Shown here one piece after another: positions 1 through 6,255 of a stretch of DNA of 44,383 nt. This DNA is from a virus: IMG/VR virus record IMGVR_UViG_3300025168_009255, positions 1 to 44,383 of that record; one strand, written 5' to 3'. The notes under the pieces were generated by a model that saw only the letters and a program-made list of their open reading frames with translations, searched no databases and had not been told where the DNA came from. Every line of letters starts with the position of its first letter. The first letter of the stretch is position 1. Both the position numbers and the translations under genes were made by a program.

Positions 1-332
1 CAGCAGATGTAGAAGCTGGAACTGGTTTAGGTTTTACAAGTAGAATAGCTGGAGGAGCAACGTTTAAAGTTATGGAAGATAATTCATTAACATCTGAAGA
101 TTCAACTCATACTGATCAAGTTAGGTTGGGCTCACAAGGACAAATACAGACTGGTACTTCAGATCGTTGGAGATATGTAACTGCTGATTTATCTGCTGCT
201 GCAGGACAATCAGAAGTATATATATGGTTAACTTATTTTACTGCAATAGGTTGCGGAGCTAATAATTCATCAACACCATTATTTAAACAAGATGTTGCTG
301 TAGATAATTTTCACATAAGAGGAACTAAATAA
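1..332 (+). CDS. C-terminal part of a probable tail/adhesin protein (5' end outside window)
   Basis: The reading frame is open from base 3 to the TAA at 330-332, giving about 109 residues with no start in sight. The first internal ATG (72) is therefore not taken as the true start. The visible part is Ser/Thr/Gly-rich, and it ends in VAVDNFHIRG, a pattern like the last strand of jelly-roll carbohydrate-binding or MAM-type domains. That supports a surface or tail-fibre role but does not prove it. It shares TAATG with the next gene, so they are probably co-transcribed. The family is not recognised from this fragment alone. Confidence 0.6.
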   Translation, partial: ADVEAGTGLGFTSRIAGGATFKVMEDNSLTSEDSTHTDQVRLGSQGQIQTGTSDRWRYVTADLSAAAGQSEVYIWLTYFTAIGCGANNSSTPLFKQDVAVDNFHIRGTK

Positions 333-550
333 TGAAAGGTATACTAAATAGATGTACAGATTGCGAAAATTCTTTTGATGGTAAAATGCTATTAAGAGAA
401 AATGATATTGTAATTATTGATTCAAATAATAATGTAGTTACTATATTACAAGAAAATAAAAATTCAGAAGGTACTTCATTATACGGACCAGAAGAATATG
501 GAACATATGATAAAATTAAATATTGTGATACAAATTACTGGCGTGAATAA
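332..550 (+). CDS. Small hypothetical protein (72 aa)
   Basis: The start overlaps the previous stop by one base (TAATG), and the end overlaps the start of the secreted protein downstream, so it is translationally linked to both. The protein has an N-terminal CTDCENSF segment with a CxxC pair, a middle stretch of alternating hydrophobic residues (DIVIIDSNNNVVTIL) suggesting beta strands, and an acidic/Tyr-rich C-terminus. No signal peptide or membrane segment is visible. I do not recognise the family. Position suggests a virion or tail-associated accessory. Confidence 0.55.
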   Translation: MKGILNRCTDCENSFDGKMLLRENDIVIIDSNNNVVTILQENKNSEGTSLYGPEEYGTYDKIKYCDTNYWRE

Positions 551-2375
551 TTTTACAAAATTTCTATACGCATTTATAATGCTACTTGTTTTTACTCTGT
601 CTACAGCGTTTGCACAATGTCCTAATGGAACATATGTAAACATAGTAATTAATCCTGATCAGTTTCCACAAGAAACATCTTGGGCTGTTATTGGTACTTA
701 TGAAGATACTATTGTTACAGGTGGTCCTTATGACAATATAATAGGGTATCAACCACAAGTAACTCAAGTATGTATACCTAATGGAGATTACTTATTTAAC
801 ATATCTGACCTATATGGTGACGGTGTTGCAGGTAGTCTATGGGGTGGACAAGATGGATCTTACTATGTAATGCATTGTGGAGATACTTTAGTTCAACCAG
901 ACTCTGCTAATTTTGGTTTTAGCGCTTTTCATGGTTTTGTATTAGAAGATTGTGCTCCGCCTCCACCAGTATATGGATGTATGGATAACAGCTTTGTAGA
1001 GTTTTTACCCGTAGCAACTGTTGATACAGGAATGTGTGTAATACCTAAAGTATTTGGGTGTACAGAAGAAGACGCATTTAACTACGAGGAAGAAGCTAAT
1101 ACAGATATACTAACAGATAGCTGTGCACATACATTAGAACTTACAGATTTAGCTGGTAACGGCTGGGCTGGAGCTTACTTACAAGTAGTACAAGGCGATA
1201 ATTTTATAGGTGAGTTTACGTTACAAGATGGTTTTGACACTACGTTCACGTTTGGTCTAAGCACGTCAGAACCTGTAGAGGTTAAGTTTTTTACAACAAA
1301 CCAATCACAGTTTACTTCGGTGCAGTGTGGTTACGCCTTGTATTCAGAAGAGCATACAGCTATTGATGCTCCAGGAGGATTTGCTAATCCGCTTGTGCCT
1401 TTCGTATTTGTTTACGGTATGCCTTACTGTGGCAGTAGTTGCATAGATAAAATATATGGTTGTACAGATTATACAGCTTTAAATTATAACGAGAGTGTTA
1501 ATACAGATGACGAGAGTTGTTACTACGTTGCTGGGTGTACTAATCCAATATACCTGGAATATAACGCAGATGCTGACTTTGATAACGGAACCTGTGAGAC
1601 TCTTGTGATTCTAGGTTGCATGGATGAAGCGGCCTTGAATTATAACCCTGAAGCGAACACAGAAATAGAAGGCTCTTGTGTTGATGTAGTTTTAGGATGT
1701 ATGAGTGAGTTAGCATTTAATTTTAACTCTAACGCTAACGTAGATGACGGATCATGTATAGCGTATACTTATGGTTGTACTGATCCGTTTGCACTAAACT
1801 ATGATACAATTGCTAACACAGATGATGGTAGTTGCATAGAAGTAATTAATGGCTGTACTGATACTACGGCAATAAACTATAATATAATTGCAAACACTAA
1901 TAATGGTTCTTGTATTTATCCATTGTCTGGTTGTACTGACCAGACCGCTGAGAATTATAATATATCAGCTAACGTGCCAGACTCTAGTTGCTATTATTCT
2001 GCTGGTTGTTACTCTGGTGATATATATTTTATTCCTAATGAGTGTTTTGAATGGGTAATAGACGTAGATCAATTTTGTTGTAATAATGAATGGGATAATA
2101 GTTGTGATTATTTATATAACTACTGTTTAGATGGTTGGTCAGGTCCTGTAGATGTACAAAATTTTGAAAGATTAAATATACAAGTATATCCAAATCCTGC
2201 AAAAGAAAGAATATATTTTACTAAATTTGTAAACGTACAAGTGTACAATTCAAGGGGAGCATTAGTTGGTGAGTATAATAATATTAATTCACTTAATTTA
2301 AATTCTGGTATTTATCATTTATTAATAAAATATGATAATATTAGATTGCAAAAAACTATTATTAAGTTAGACTAA
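543..2375 (+). CDS. Secreted Cys-repeat protein with T9SS C-terminal sorting domain
   Basis: I start it at GTG 543 because this gives a clean signal peptide (MNNFTKFLYAF, hydrophobic core, STAFA^QC). An upstream ATG at 498 would add 15 residues before it. Two domains with (Y/A)GDG/(A)GNGW motifs follow (nt about 620-950 and 1130-1430). Then comes a tandem array of 25-27-residue units of the form GCTDxxAxNYNxxANTDDGSC, starting near 1458, 1533, 1614, 1695, 1773, 1851 and 1929, with two degenerate units before the second domain. The last ~70 residues (from about 2170) contain VYPNPAKERIYF, VQVYNSRGALV and LNSGIYHLLI, the layout of a type A T9SS sorting domain (TIGR04183/Por_Secre_tail). Predicted fate: Sec export, then T9SS transport to the outer surface of a Bacteroidetes host. 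Finding it in a phage is unusual. Alternatives are a virion adhesin or a superinfection-exclusion factor. Confidence 0.85.
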   Translation: MNNFTKFLYAFIMLLVFTLSTAFAQCPNGTYVNIVINPDQFPQETSWAVIGTYEDTIVTGGPYDNIIGYQPQVTQVCIPNGDYLFNISDLYGDGVAGSLWGGQDGSYYVMHCGDTLVQPDSANFGFSAFHGFVLEDCAPPPPVYGCMDNSFVEFLPVATVDTGMCVIPKVFGCTEEDAFNYEEEANTDILTDSCAHTLELTDLAGNGWAGAYLQVVQGDNFIGEFTLQDGFDTTFTFGLSTSEPVEVKFFTTNQSQFTSVQCGYALYSEEHTAIDAPGGFANPLVPFVFVYGMPYCGSSCIDKIYGCTDYTALNYNESVNTDDESCYYVAGCTNPIYLEYNADADFDNGTCETLVILGCMDEAALNYNPEANTEIEGSCVDVVLGCMSELAFNFNSNANVDDGSCIAYTYGCTDPFALNYDTIANTDDGSCIEVINGCTDTTAINYNIIANTNNGSCIYPLSGCTDQTAENYNISANVPDSSCYYSAGCYSGDIYFIPNECFEWVIDVDQFCCNNEWDNSCDYLYNYCLDGWSGPVDVQNFERLNIQVYPNPAKERIYFTKFVNVQVYNSRGALVGEYNNINSLNLNSGIYHLLIKYDNIRLQKTIIKLD

Positions 2376-2662
2376 TGCCAAGAGCTGCAAAAAAAATGCC
2401 AAAACGTAATAAGAAGAACTTCAGATCTACAAAGTCTGGAGCTGGAATGACGCGTGCTGGTGTTAAAGCTTACAGAAAAGCTAACCCAGGTAGTAAATTA
2501 AAGACTGCTGTTACAGGTAAAGTTAAAAAAGGTAGCAAAGCTGCTAAAAGAAGAAAGTCTTATTGCTCTCGTAGTTTAGGACAAATGAAAATGCATAACA
2601 TCAGTTGTAGCAAAACTCCTAAAAAAAGAATTTGTGCAGCTAGGCGCAGATGGAAGTGTTAA
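2375..2662 (+). CDS. Small very basic viral protein, KRRKSYCSR type
   Basis: 95 residues, starting on the A of the previous stop (TAATG). It is extremely Lys/Arg-rich, with motifs AGVKAYRKANPGSKLKTAVT and KAAKRRKSYCSR, and ends in RRRWKC. From memory, this AGxxxYxxxNPGSxLxxxVT...RRKSFCAR layout occurs in small proteins of marine phages and large eukaryotic DNA viruses (DUF6321-like; number not verified). Function is unknown. Charge suggests nucleic-acid binding or condensation, and the scattered Cys residues could bind metal or crosslink. It is the first of a run of small basic proteins. Confidence 0.75.
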   Translation: MPRAAKKMPKRNKKNFRSTKSGAGMTRAGVKAYRKANPGSKLKTAVTGKVKKGSKAAKRRKSYCSRSLGQMKMHNISCSKTPKKRICAARRRWKC

Positions 2663-2663
2663 T

Positions 2664-2936
2664 ATGGCTATAAGAAAAACAGCAAAAGGTGCATCTCTTA
2701 AACGTTGGTTTAAAGAAGATTGGAAGGATGAAAAAGGTAATGCTTGTGGTTCTTCTAAAAATAAGAAAACCAAAAAGTGTAGACCTAGCAAACGTGTTTC
2801 ATCAAAAACACCAAGAACTTGGGGATCATTGTCTAAGTCGCAAAAGTCAAAAGCTGTTGCAGAAAAGAAAAAAGTTGGGATGGGCAAAAGAACAAGTGCA
2901 TTAAGAAAAAAAACTGTTAAAAAGAAAAAAAAGTAA
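2664..2936 (+). CDS. Small very basic viral protein, RWFKEDW...CRPSKRVSSKTP type
   Basis: 90 residues from ATG 2664, one base after the previous stop. An in-frame ATG at 2634 lies inside the upstream gene and is less likely. The protein has LKRWFKEDWKDEKGNACGSS followed by KCRPSKRVSSKTPRTW, then a Lys-rich tail. I recall this arrangement from conserved small proteins of phycodnaviruses, other large viruses and marine phages (DUF5872-like; number from memory). Function is unknown. The spaced Cys residues and strong positive charge fit a nucleic-acid-binding or virion-packaged protein. Confidence 0.75.
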   Translation: MAIRKTAKGASLKRWFKEDWKDEKGNACGSSKNKKTKKCRPSKRVSSKTPRTWGSLSKSQKSKAVAEKKKVGMGKRTSALRKKTVKKKKK

Positions 2937-3082
2937 TGGCATTAAAAAAAACTAAAAAGTTTAAAGTTCATATGATGTACAGCAAAGCTGGTAAACAAGT
3001 AAAAGCTGGTACGTACAAAAAACATTTGGAGTTAAAGAAAAAAGGATATAATCACGATAAACGTAGACTTAAAAAGAAATGA
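2936..3082 (+). CDS. Tiny basic protein (48 aa)
   Basis: Begins MALKKTKKFKVHMMYSKAGK and ends RRLKKK. It shares TAATG with the previous gene and ATGA with the next. About one third of the residues are Lys/Arg. The middle (VHMMYSKAGKQVKAGTYKKH) has a patterned, non-random look compared with a simple poly-Lys tail. Too short for the usual ORF cut-off, but the tight coupling and shared composition support it. Probably nucleic-acid associated; no family recognised. Confidence 0.6.
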   Translation: MALKKTKKFKVHMMYSKAGKQVKAGTYKKHLELKKKGYNHDKRRLKKK

Positions 3083-3207
3083 AAAAAGTAAAAGGTAAAC
3101 AAAGTAAAATTGCTAGAGCAGCTAAACCATTTAATAAAATTACTGGAGCTGATTTTAAAGCATTAAAGAAAAAGAAAAATGCCAGCAAGAAAAAAAAGAA
3201 AAAGTAG
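3079..3207 (+). CDS. Tiny basic protein (42 aa)
   Basis: Overlaps the previous stop as ATGA. Starts MKKVKGKQSKIARAAKPFNK, has a short non-basic stretch (ITGADFKAL) and ends in a poly-Lys tail. Its last 29 bases overlap the next gene in a different frame. Support rests on coupling and composition shared with the neighbours; no independent family match is known to me. Confidence 0.5.
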   Translation: MKKVKGKQSKIARAAKPFNKITGADFKALKKKKNASKKKKKK

Positions 3208-3340
3208 TACAAAGAAAAAAGGATCACCTAAAGATGCTTGTTACTATAAGGTTAAAAGAAGCTATAAAGTATTTCCTAGTGCATATGCATCAGGTGCTAT
3301 AGCTAAGTGCAGAAAGAAAAAAGCTCGTGGAAAAAAGTAA
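3179..3340 (+). CDS. Tiny basic viral protein with CYYKVKRSYKVFPSAYASGA motif
   Basis: 53 residues, starting inside the end of the previous gene. After a basic N-terminus comes DACYYKVKRSYKVFPSAYA, then SGAIAKCRKKKARGKK. From memory, the pattern CYxKVKxxYKVxPSAYASGAxxKCR is strikingly conserved in small proteins or C-terminal tails of marine phages and giant viruses, often next to the RWFKExW and RRKSFCAR types, as here. Function is not known. The two Cys residues flank the conserved helix-like segment. Confidence 0.7.
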   Translation: MPARKKRKSSTKKKGSPKDACYYKVKRSYKVFPSAYASGAIAKCRKKKARGKK

Positions 3341-3524
3341 ATATTATTACGAATATAAAAGGAATTTGGATTGTCCAAATCCTGAAGAATGTTGCAGATG
3401 CTGTAAGGCATGCTGCTGTTATTGTCAAGAAAAATGCATAGAACTAAAACAAAAACAAAAACTAAAGCCATTACGCGACCAACTAAAAAAATGTGTTGTT
3501 GCGATAAAAGAATGGCTAGGATGA
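3327..3524 (+). CDS. Small Cys-rich protein (65 aa), possible metal-binding
   Basis: Starts at GTG 3327, overlapping the previous gene by 14 bases; no ATG is available in frame near it. Residues 16-37 hold ten Cys in 22 positions, including CC, CC and CCC clusters, followed by a Lys-rich helix and a final Cys. The density resembles metallothionein-like or zinc-cluster proteins, but I recognise no family. A short basic ORF in another frame overlaps its end. The reading frame is plausible but not certain. Confidence 0.45.
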   Translation: MEKSKYYYEYKRNLDCPNPEECCRCCKACCCYCQEKCIELKQKQKLKPLRDQLKKCVVAIKEWLG

Positions 3525-3541
3525 GTACTCAACATAAATAA
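3434..3541 (+). CDS. Possible tiny basic protein (35 aa), alternative frame
   Basis: MHRTKTKTKTKAITRPTKK followed by MCCCDKRMARMSTQHK. It has the same Lys/Arg-rich character as neighbouring tiny genes and ends just before the AT-rich leader of the next gene. It overlaps the 3' half of the Cys-rich ORF in another frame, so at most one of the two may be real, or both as an overlap pair. Low confidence. Confidence 0.3.
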   Translation: MHRTKTKTKTKAITRPTKKMCCCDKRMARMSTQHK

Positions 3542-3565
3542 TTAATAATTTTAATAATAAATATC

Positions 3566-3670
3566 ATGGCATACGGAATGAAAAAAACATCAGGTAAAAT
3601 GGCTAAAATGACTAAGAAAAAAGTTAAACCAGCTAAGAAGAAAATGATGATGAAGAAAAAGAAAAAATAA
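3566..3670 (+). CDS. Tiny Lys/Met-rich protein (34 aa)
   Basis: MAYGMKKTSGKMAKMTKKKV followed by a Lys/Met tail. It is preceded by an AT-rich leader ending in AATAAATATC and ATGGC, the same start context used by the structural genes. Its stop is directly followed by the holin ATG. Extremely basic, and probably the last member of the small-basic-protein run. Function unknown. Confidence 0.55.
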   Translation: MAYGMKKTSGKMAKMTKKKVKPAKKKMMMKKKKK

Positions 3671-4099
3671 ATGTTAAACAATCTATTAGGAGGTATTCTC
3701 GGTAAGGTTGTAGACAATGCTGAGGGCATATTAGATAAGGTTATAACTACGGACAAAGAGCGTGACGCTGCTAAGTTTGAAATTAAAAAACTTTTATTAG
3801 ATGCAGAGAAAGAAGCTTTTGCTCAAGAAGTAGAAGACAGAAAATCTGCACGTGCAATGTATAAAGATGACGCTATTATACAGAAAATATTAGCAACGTT
3901 ATTTACTGTAGCATATTTTGGTATTAGTTTTGTAATGTTTCAACACTTTGTTAATGGTAGTATTGACATGGGTGAGTTTGAAATAAGTTTTATATCTACA
4001 ATATTTGGTGCTATGAGTGCTAAAGTTAACACTATTATTGACTTCTTTTTTGGAGGAAGTAGCAATAAAAATAACGAAAGCAATGGCAGTAATAACTAA
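3671..4099 (+). CDS. Holin (GTA/3TM holin type)
   Basis: 142 residues. An N-terminal amphipathic segment LLGGILGKVVDNAEGILDKV is followed by a charged coiled region (30-68), membrane segments at about 70-92 (ILATLFTVAYFGISFVMF) and 102-128 (ISFISTIFGAMSAKV...IDFFFGG), and a polar Asn/Ser tail. This order matches the holin family of gene transfer agents and many tailed phages (PF11351-like). It would form lesions in the inner membrane and release the endolysin encoded at 5193. It abuts the preceding stop. Confidence 0.8.
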   Translation: MLNNLLGGILGKVVDNAEGILDKVITTDKERDAAKFEIKKLLLDAEKEAFAQEVEDRKSARAMYKDDAIIQKILATLFTVAYFGISFVMFQHFVNGSIDMGEFEISFISTIFGAMSAKVNTIIDFFFGGSSNKNNESNGSNN

Positions 4100-4316
4100 T
4101 ATAGACGGTATACCTTTATATAATACTATACAAGAAGCTATTGATTGGGCTTCTTCTAATGGATATAGTGGTTATCATACGCATACGTATCAAGGAGAAG
4201 TTGGTTATATGGGTGGACAGACACACTCAAATGTAATTGCTGACATTGATACTTTACCACAAAATGTTACTACAATTACCTCTTCTATAGTTAATAATAG
4301 TGGTGGCGGATACTAG
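4083..4316 (+). CDS. Small His/Gly-rich protein, probably virion-associated (77 aa)
   Basis: ATG 4083 gives MAVITNIDGIPLYNTIQEAI; an in-frame ATG at 4017 lies deep inside the holin gene and is less likely. The centre reads GYHTHTYQGEVGYMGGQTH, a cluster of His, Gly and aromatic residues that I recall from small proteins near tail or lysis genes of marine phages. The overlap with the holin end is 17 bases. Function unknown. Confidence 0.6.
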   Translation: MAVITNIDGIPLYNTIQEAIDWASSNGYSGYHTHTYQGEVGYMGGQTHSNVIADIDTLPQNVTTITSSIVNNSGGGY

Positions 4317-4328
4317 AAATATTTTTAG

Positions 4329-4336
4329 TACTTTTG
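4329..4336 (+). promoter_or_regulatory. Candidate Bacteroidetes -7 box TACTTTTG
   Basis: TAnnTTTG match just after the stop of the preceding gene and about 25 bases before ATG 4361. The 16 bases ending here (4321-4336, ATTTTTAGTACTTTTG) are repeated exactly at 23771-23786. No good TTTG lies at the -33 position, so this is supported by the -7 element and the repeat only. Confidence 0.5.
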
Positions 4337-4360
4337 TAAATAGATTAAAATCATAAAAAA

Positions 4361-4750
4361 ATGGCACAAAATTATACGTTTACTGGAAGTCTTACAATGA
4401 CTGCAAGTTCTACAACAGGCTATTCTGCAAGCATGAGTGGTTCTACAACTTTAAATATTACAGGTGTAGATCAAATTGCTTCAGGAAGAATAGATTGCGC
4501 TACAGGTTCTGACGCTACAATTATGGCGGCTCCTGGAGTTGGTAGAATATTGTATGTTAAAAACATGGACGATACTAGTACTTTAGAGATATATGAAGGA
4601 GCTTCAAGTGATAACGACTTAATAGGTGTATTAAAACCAAATGAGTTTTTATTTACTATTATAAGAGGTACTGGAACTACTACAGCTAGAGGAACTAGTA
4701 ATGCAGTAACAGCAGAATATTTTGCGGTAGAAATTGATTCCGCAGCATAA
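4361..4750 (+). CDS. Small beta-rich virion protein, paralogue of the next gene (129 aa)
   Basis: Begins MAQNYTFTGSLTMTASSTTG after an A-rich leader (AAAAAAATGGC context). The Thr/Ser/Gly-rich N-terminus alternates like beta strands. The C-terminal half has YVKNMDDTSTLEIYEG and IGVLKPNEFLFTIIRG, which aligns with FIKNVDGDYPVAV and IADLKPTEFMFAPVHI of the following gene and more weakly with the protein at 35435. Most likely a decoration, fibre-base or tail-tip protein; the sequence does not decide which. Confidence 0.65.
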   Translation: MAQNYTFTGSLTMTASSTTGYSASMSGSTTLNITGVDQIASGRIDCATGSDATIMAAPGVGRILYVKNMDDTSTLEIYEGASSDNDLIGVLKPNEFLFTIIRGTGTTTARGTSNAVTAEYFAVEIDSAA

Positions 4751-4767
4751 TTAATAAATTTTAAAAA

Positions 4768-5193
4768 ATGGCAACACAAACAACAAACGTAACTGTTTCG
4801 GCTAGTTTTACTTTAACTGATTCCACAGGTAATATTGTTTTTAGTTTTTCCCCAAGCTTTTCTTCAGCAACAGATACAACTGGCGCTGCTATTACAACTG
4901 GTGAGATATTAACAAATGGTACAAGTGACACTACAATTAATTTAGCAAGACATCACAAGGATGCTATATTTGCTTTTATTAAAAACGTAGATGGTGACTA
5001 TCCTGTAGCTGTTAAACCAGACGGTGATATAATTGCAGATCTTAAACCTACAGAGTTTATGTTTGCACCTGTACACATTGATGGAGCTGGTGATGCATCT
5101 ACAAATTTAGATATAGACGCTACTACGGCTGCACAGAAAGTACAGTTTTTACTTTGCGATGGACCAAATACTGGAATTAATTCTGACGACTAA
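4768..5193 (+). CDS. Small beta-rich virion protein, paralogue of the previous gene (141 aa)
   Basis: Starts after an ATTTTAAAAA leader. The N-terminal Thr/Ser-rich strands are followed by AIFAFIKNVDGDYPVAVKP and DLKPTEFMFAPV, which match the preceding protein, so the two arose by duplication. Ends with the TAATG overlap into the endolysin gene. A virion location is inferred from composition and the shared domain with the structural-operon gene at 35435. Confidence 0.65.
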   Translation: MATQTTNVTVSASFTLTDSTGNIVFSFSPSFSSATDTTGAAITTGEILTNGTSDTTINLARHHKDAIFAFIKNVDGDYPVAVKPDGDIIADLKPTEFMFAPVHIDGAGDASTNLDIDATTAAQKVQFLLCDGPNTGINSDD

Positions 5194-5672
5194 TGCGTCT
5201 TCAGGTATTAAGATTTAGCTCACAAGCAGATTGTACACACGGTCTGCTTTTCGAGCTTACAGACATTGGTAAAAGATTTTTATGTTATACTTTAGAAGAC
5301 GAGCATAGAGCTTTTAAGGTTAAAGGAGAAACTAGAATACCTAGTGGTACTTATAATATACAATTAAGAAAAGAGGGTGGATTTCATAGTAGATATAATA
5401 AAAAATACCCTAGTATACATCGTGGTATGTTGCATGTTGTTGATGTGCCTAACTTTGAATATATTCTTATACATACTGGAAATACTGACGAACATACTGC
5501 TGGTTGTCTTATCGTTGGAGACAGTCAAGAAAACAATCTTATTCTCCGCGATGGGTTTGTTGGTAAAAGTGTTAATGCGTATAAAAGGATTTATCCTGGT
5601 ATTGTTAAGGCATTAGAAAAAGAAGAAGAGGTTACTATAGAATACATAGATTTCGATGGCATTAAAGACTAA
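5193..5672 (+). CDS. DUF5675-type endolysin (peptidoglycan hydrolase)
   Basis: 159 residues. TRIPSGTYNI (48-57), a His at 65, GMLHVVDVPNFEYILIHTGN (78-97) and HTAGCLIVG (101-109) are the hallmarks of DUF5675, a family with an L,D-transpeptidase-like HxGN...TxGCxxVG core found in phages of Bacteroidetes. Family knowledge plus the holin four genes upstream suggest it cleaves peptidoglycan for lysis; activity is inferred. The putative catalytic His94 and Cys105 are intact. It starts on the previous stop (TAATG). Confidence 0.75.
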   Translation: MRLQVLRFSSQADCTHGLLFELTDIGKRFLCYTLEDEHRAFKVKGETRIPSGTYNIQLRKEGGFHSRYNKKYPSIHRGMLHVVDVPNFEYILIHTGNTDEHTAGCLIVGDSQENNLILRDGFVGKSVNAYKRIYPGIVKALEKEEEVTIEYIDFDGIKD

Positions 5673-6255
5673 AAATGAAGGAGAATTAAAAAGATTAAGT
5701 TATGATAGAGATAGAGATAAAAAATCTACTCCTTCATTAGCAGGTGATACAACACAAAGATTTACAACACCTGAATCTTCTTATGCTGCCGTTCAACAAA
5801 AAAGTGTTGAAGAAGAAGCTAAATATGCATTAACAGATGTAAATGTAATTAAAGATTTAGGTTTTGCAGAAACTACAGGTACTGTACTATATGAAAAAGT
5901 GTTTGATAGTATAATAGATTTAAGACTGCAAGATATTATATTTGTTAATAGTCATAGTTCTCAAACTACATCTTTTAGCGTGTTGTTATCTGAGTTTGAT
6001 ATATCTGAAGATCCAATAACAAAATTTCCTAATCAAGAATTAGAATTAGATAAGAGCACTGTTTTTTTATTACATGATTTTGATTTAAGAGCAAGTACAA
6101 CTTTGGTTTCTGACCAGGCTACATCAAATCAAATTTCATTAAGACAAGCTGCATTTTTAGGGGATACAAATATATCTTCTAAAAAGAAACAAGTATTTAT
6201 TTATGTATCTAAAGCAGTAGCAAACGGAACTATTGATGTTACTATATTTAAATAA
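5656..6255 (+). CDS. Hypothetical protein, probable virion component (199 aa)
   Basis: Overlaps the end of the endolysin gene by 17 bases. The first ~55 residues are charged and low in hydrophobics. The rest alternates hydrophobic and polar residues (IIFVNSHSSQTTSFSVLLSE; KKQVFIYVSKAVANGTIDVT), consistent with a beta-sandwich. It resembles the small beta-rich proteins at 4361-5193 in general style but not clearly in sequence. It is the last plus-strand gene here; its stop is one base from the convergent minus-strand gene. Confidence 0.6.
   Translation: MALKTKNEGELKRLSYDRDRDKKSTPSLAGDTTQRFTTPESSYAAVQQKSVEEEAKYALTDVNVIKDLGFAETTGTVLYEKVFDSIIDLRLQDIIFVNSHSSQTTSFSVLLSEFDISEDPITKFPNQELELDKSTVFLLHDFDLRASTTLVSDQATSNQISLRQAAFLGDTNISSKKKQVFIYVSKAVANGTIDVTIFK

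Noticed and set aside
498-542. ATG 498 as start of the secreted protein
   Set aside because: It places 15 extra residues before the signal peptide and a long overlap with the previous gene; GTG 543 gives a standard signal peptide.
2576-2936. Additional frames on both strands over the basic-protein genes (minus 2576-2887, plus 2689-2904)
   Set aside because: Shadows produced by the AAG/AAA-rich codons of the real genes; they have no coupling to neighbours and no start context.
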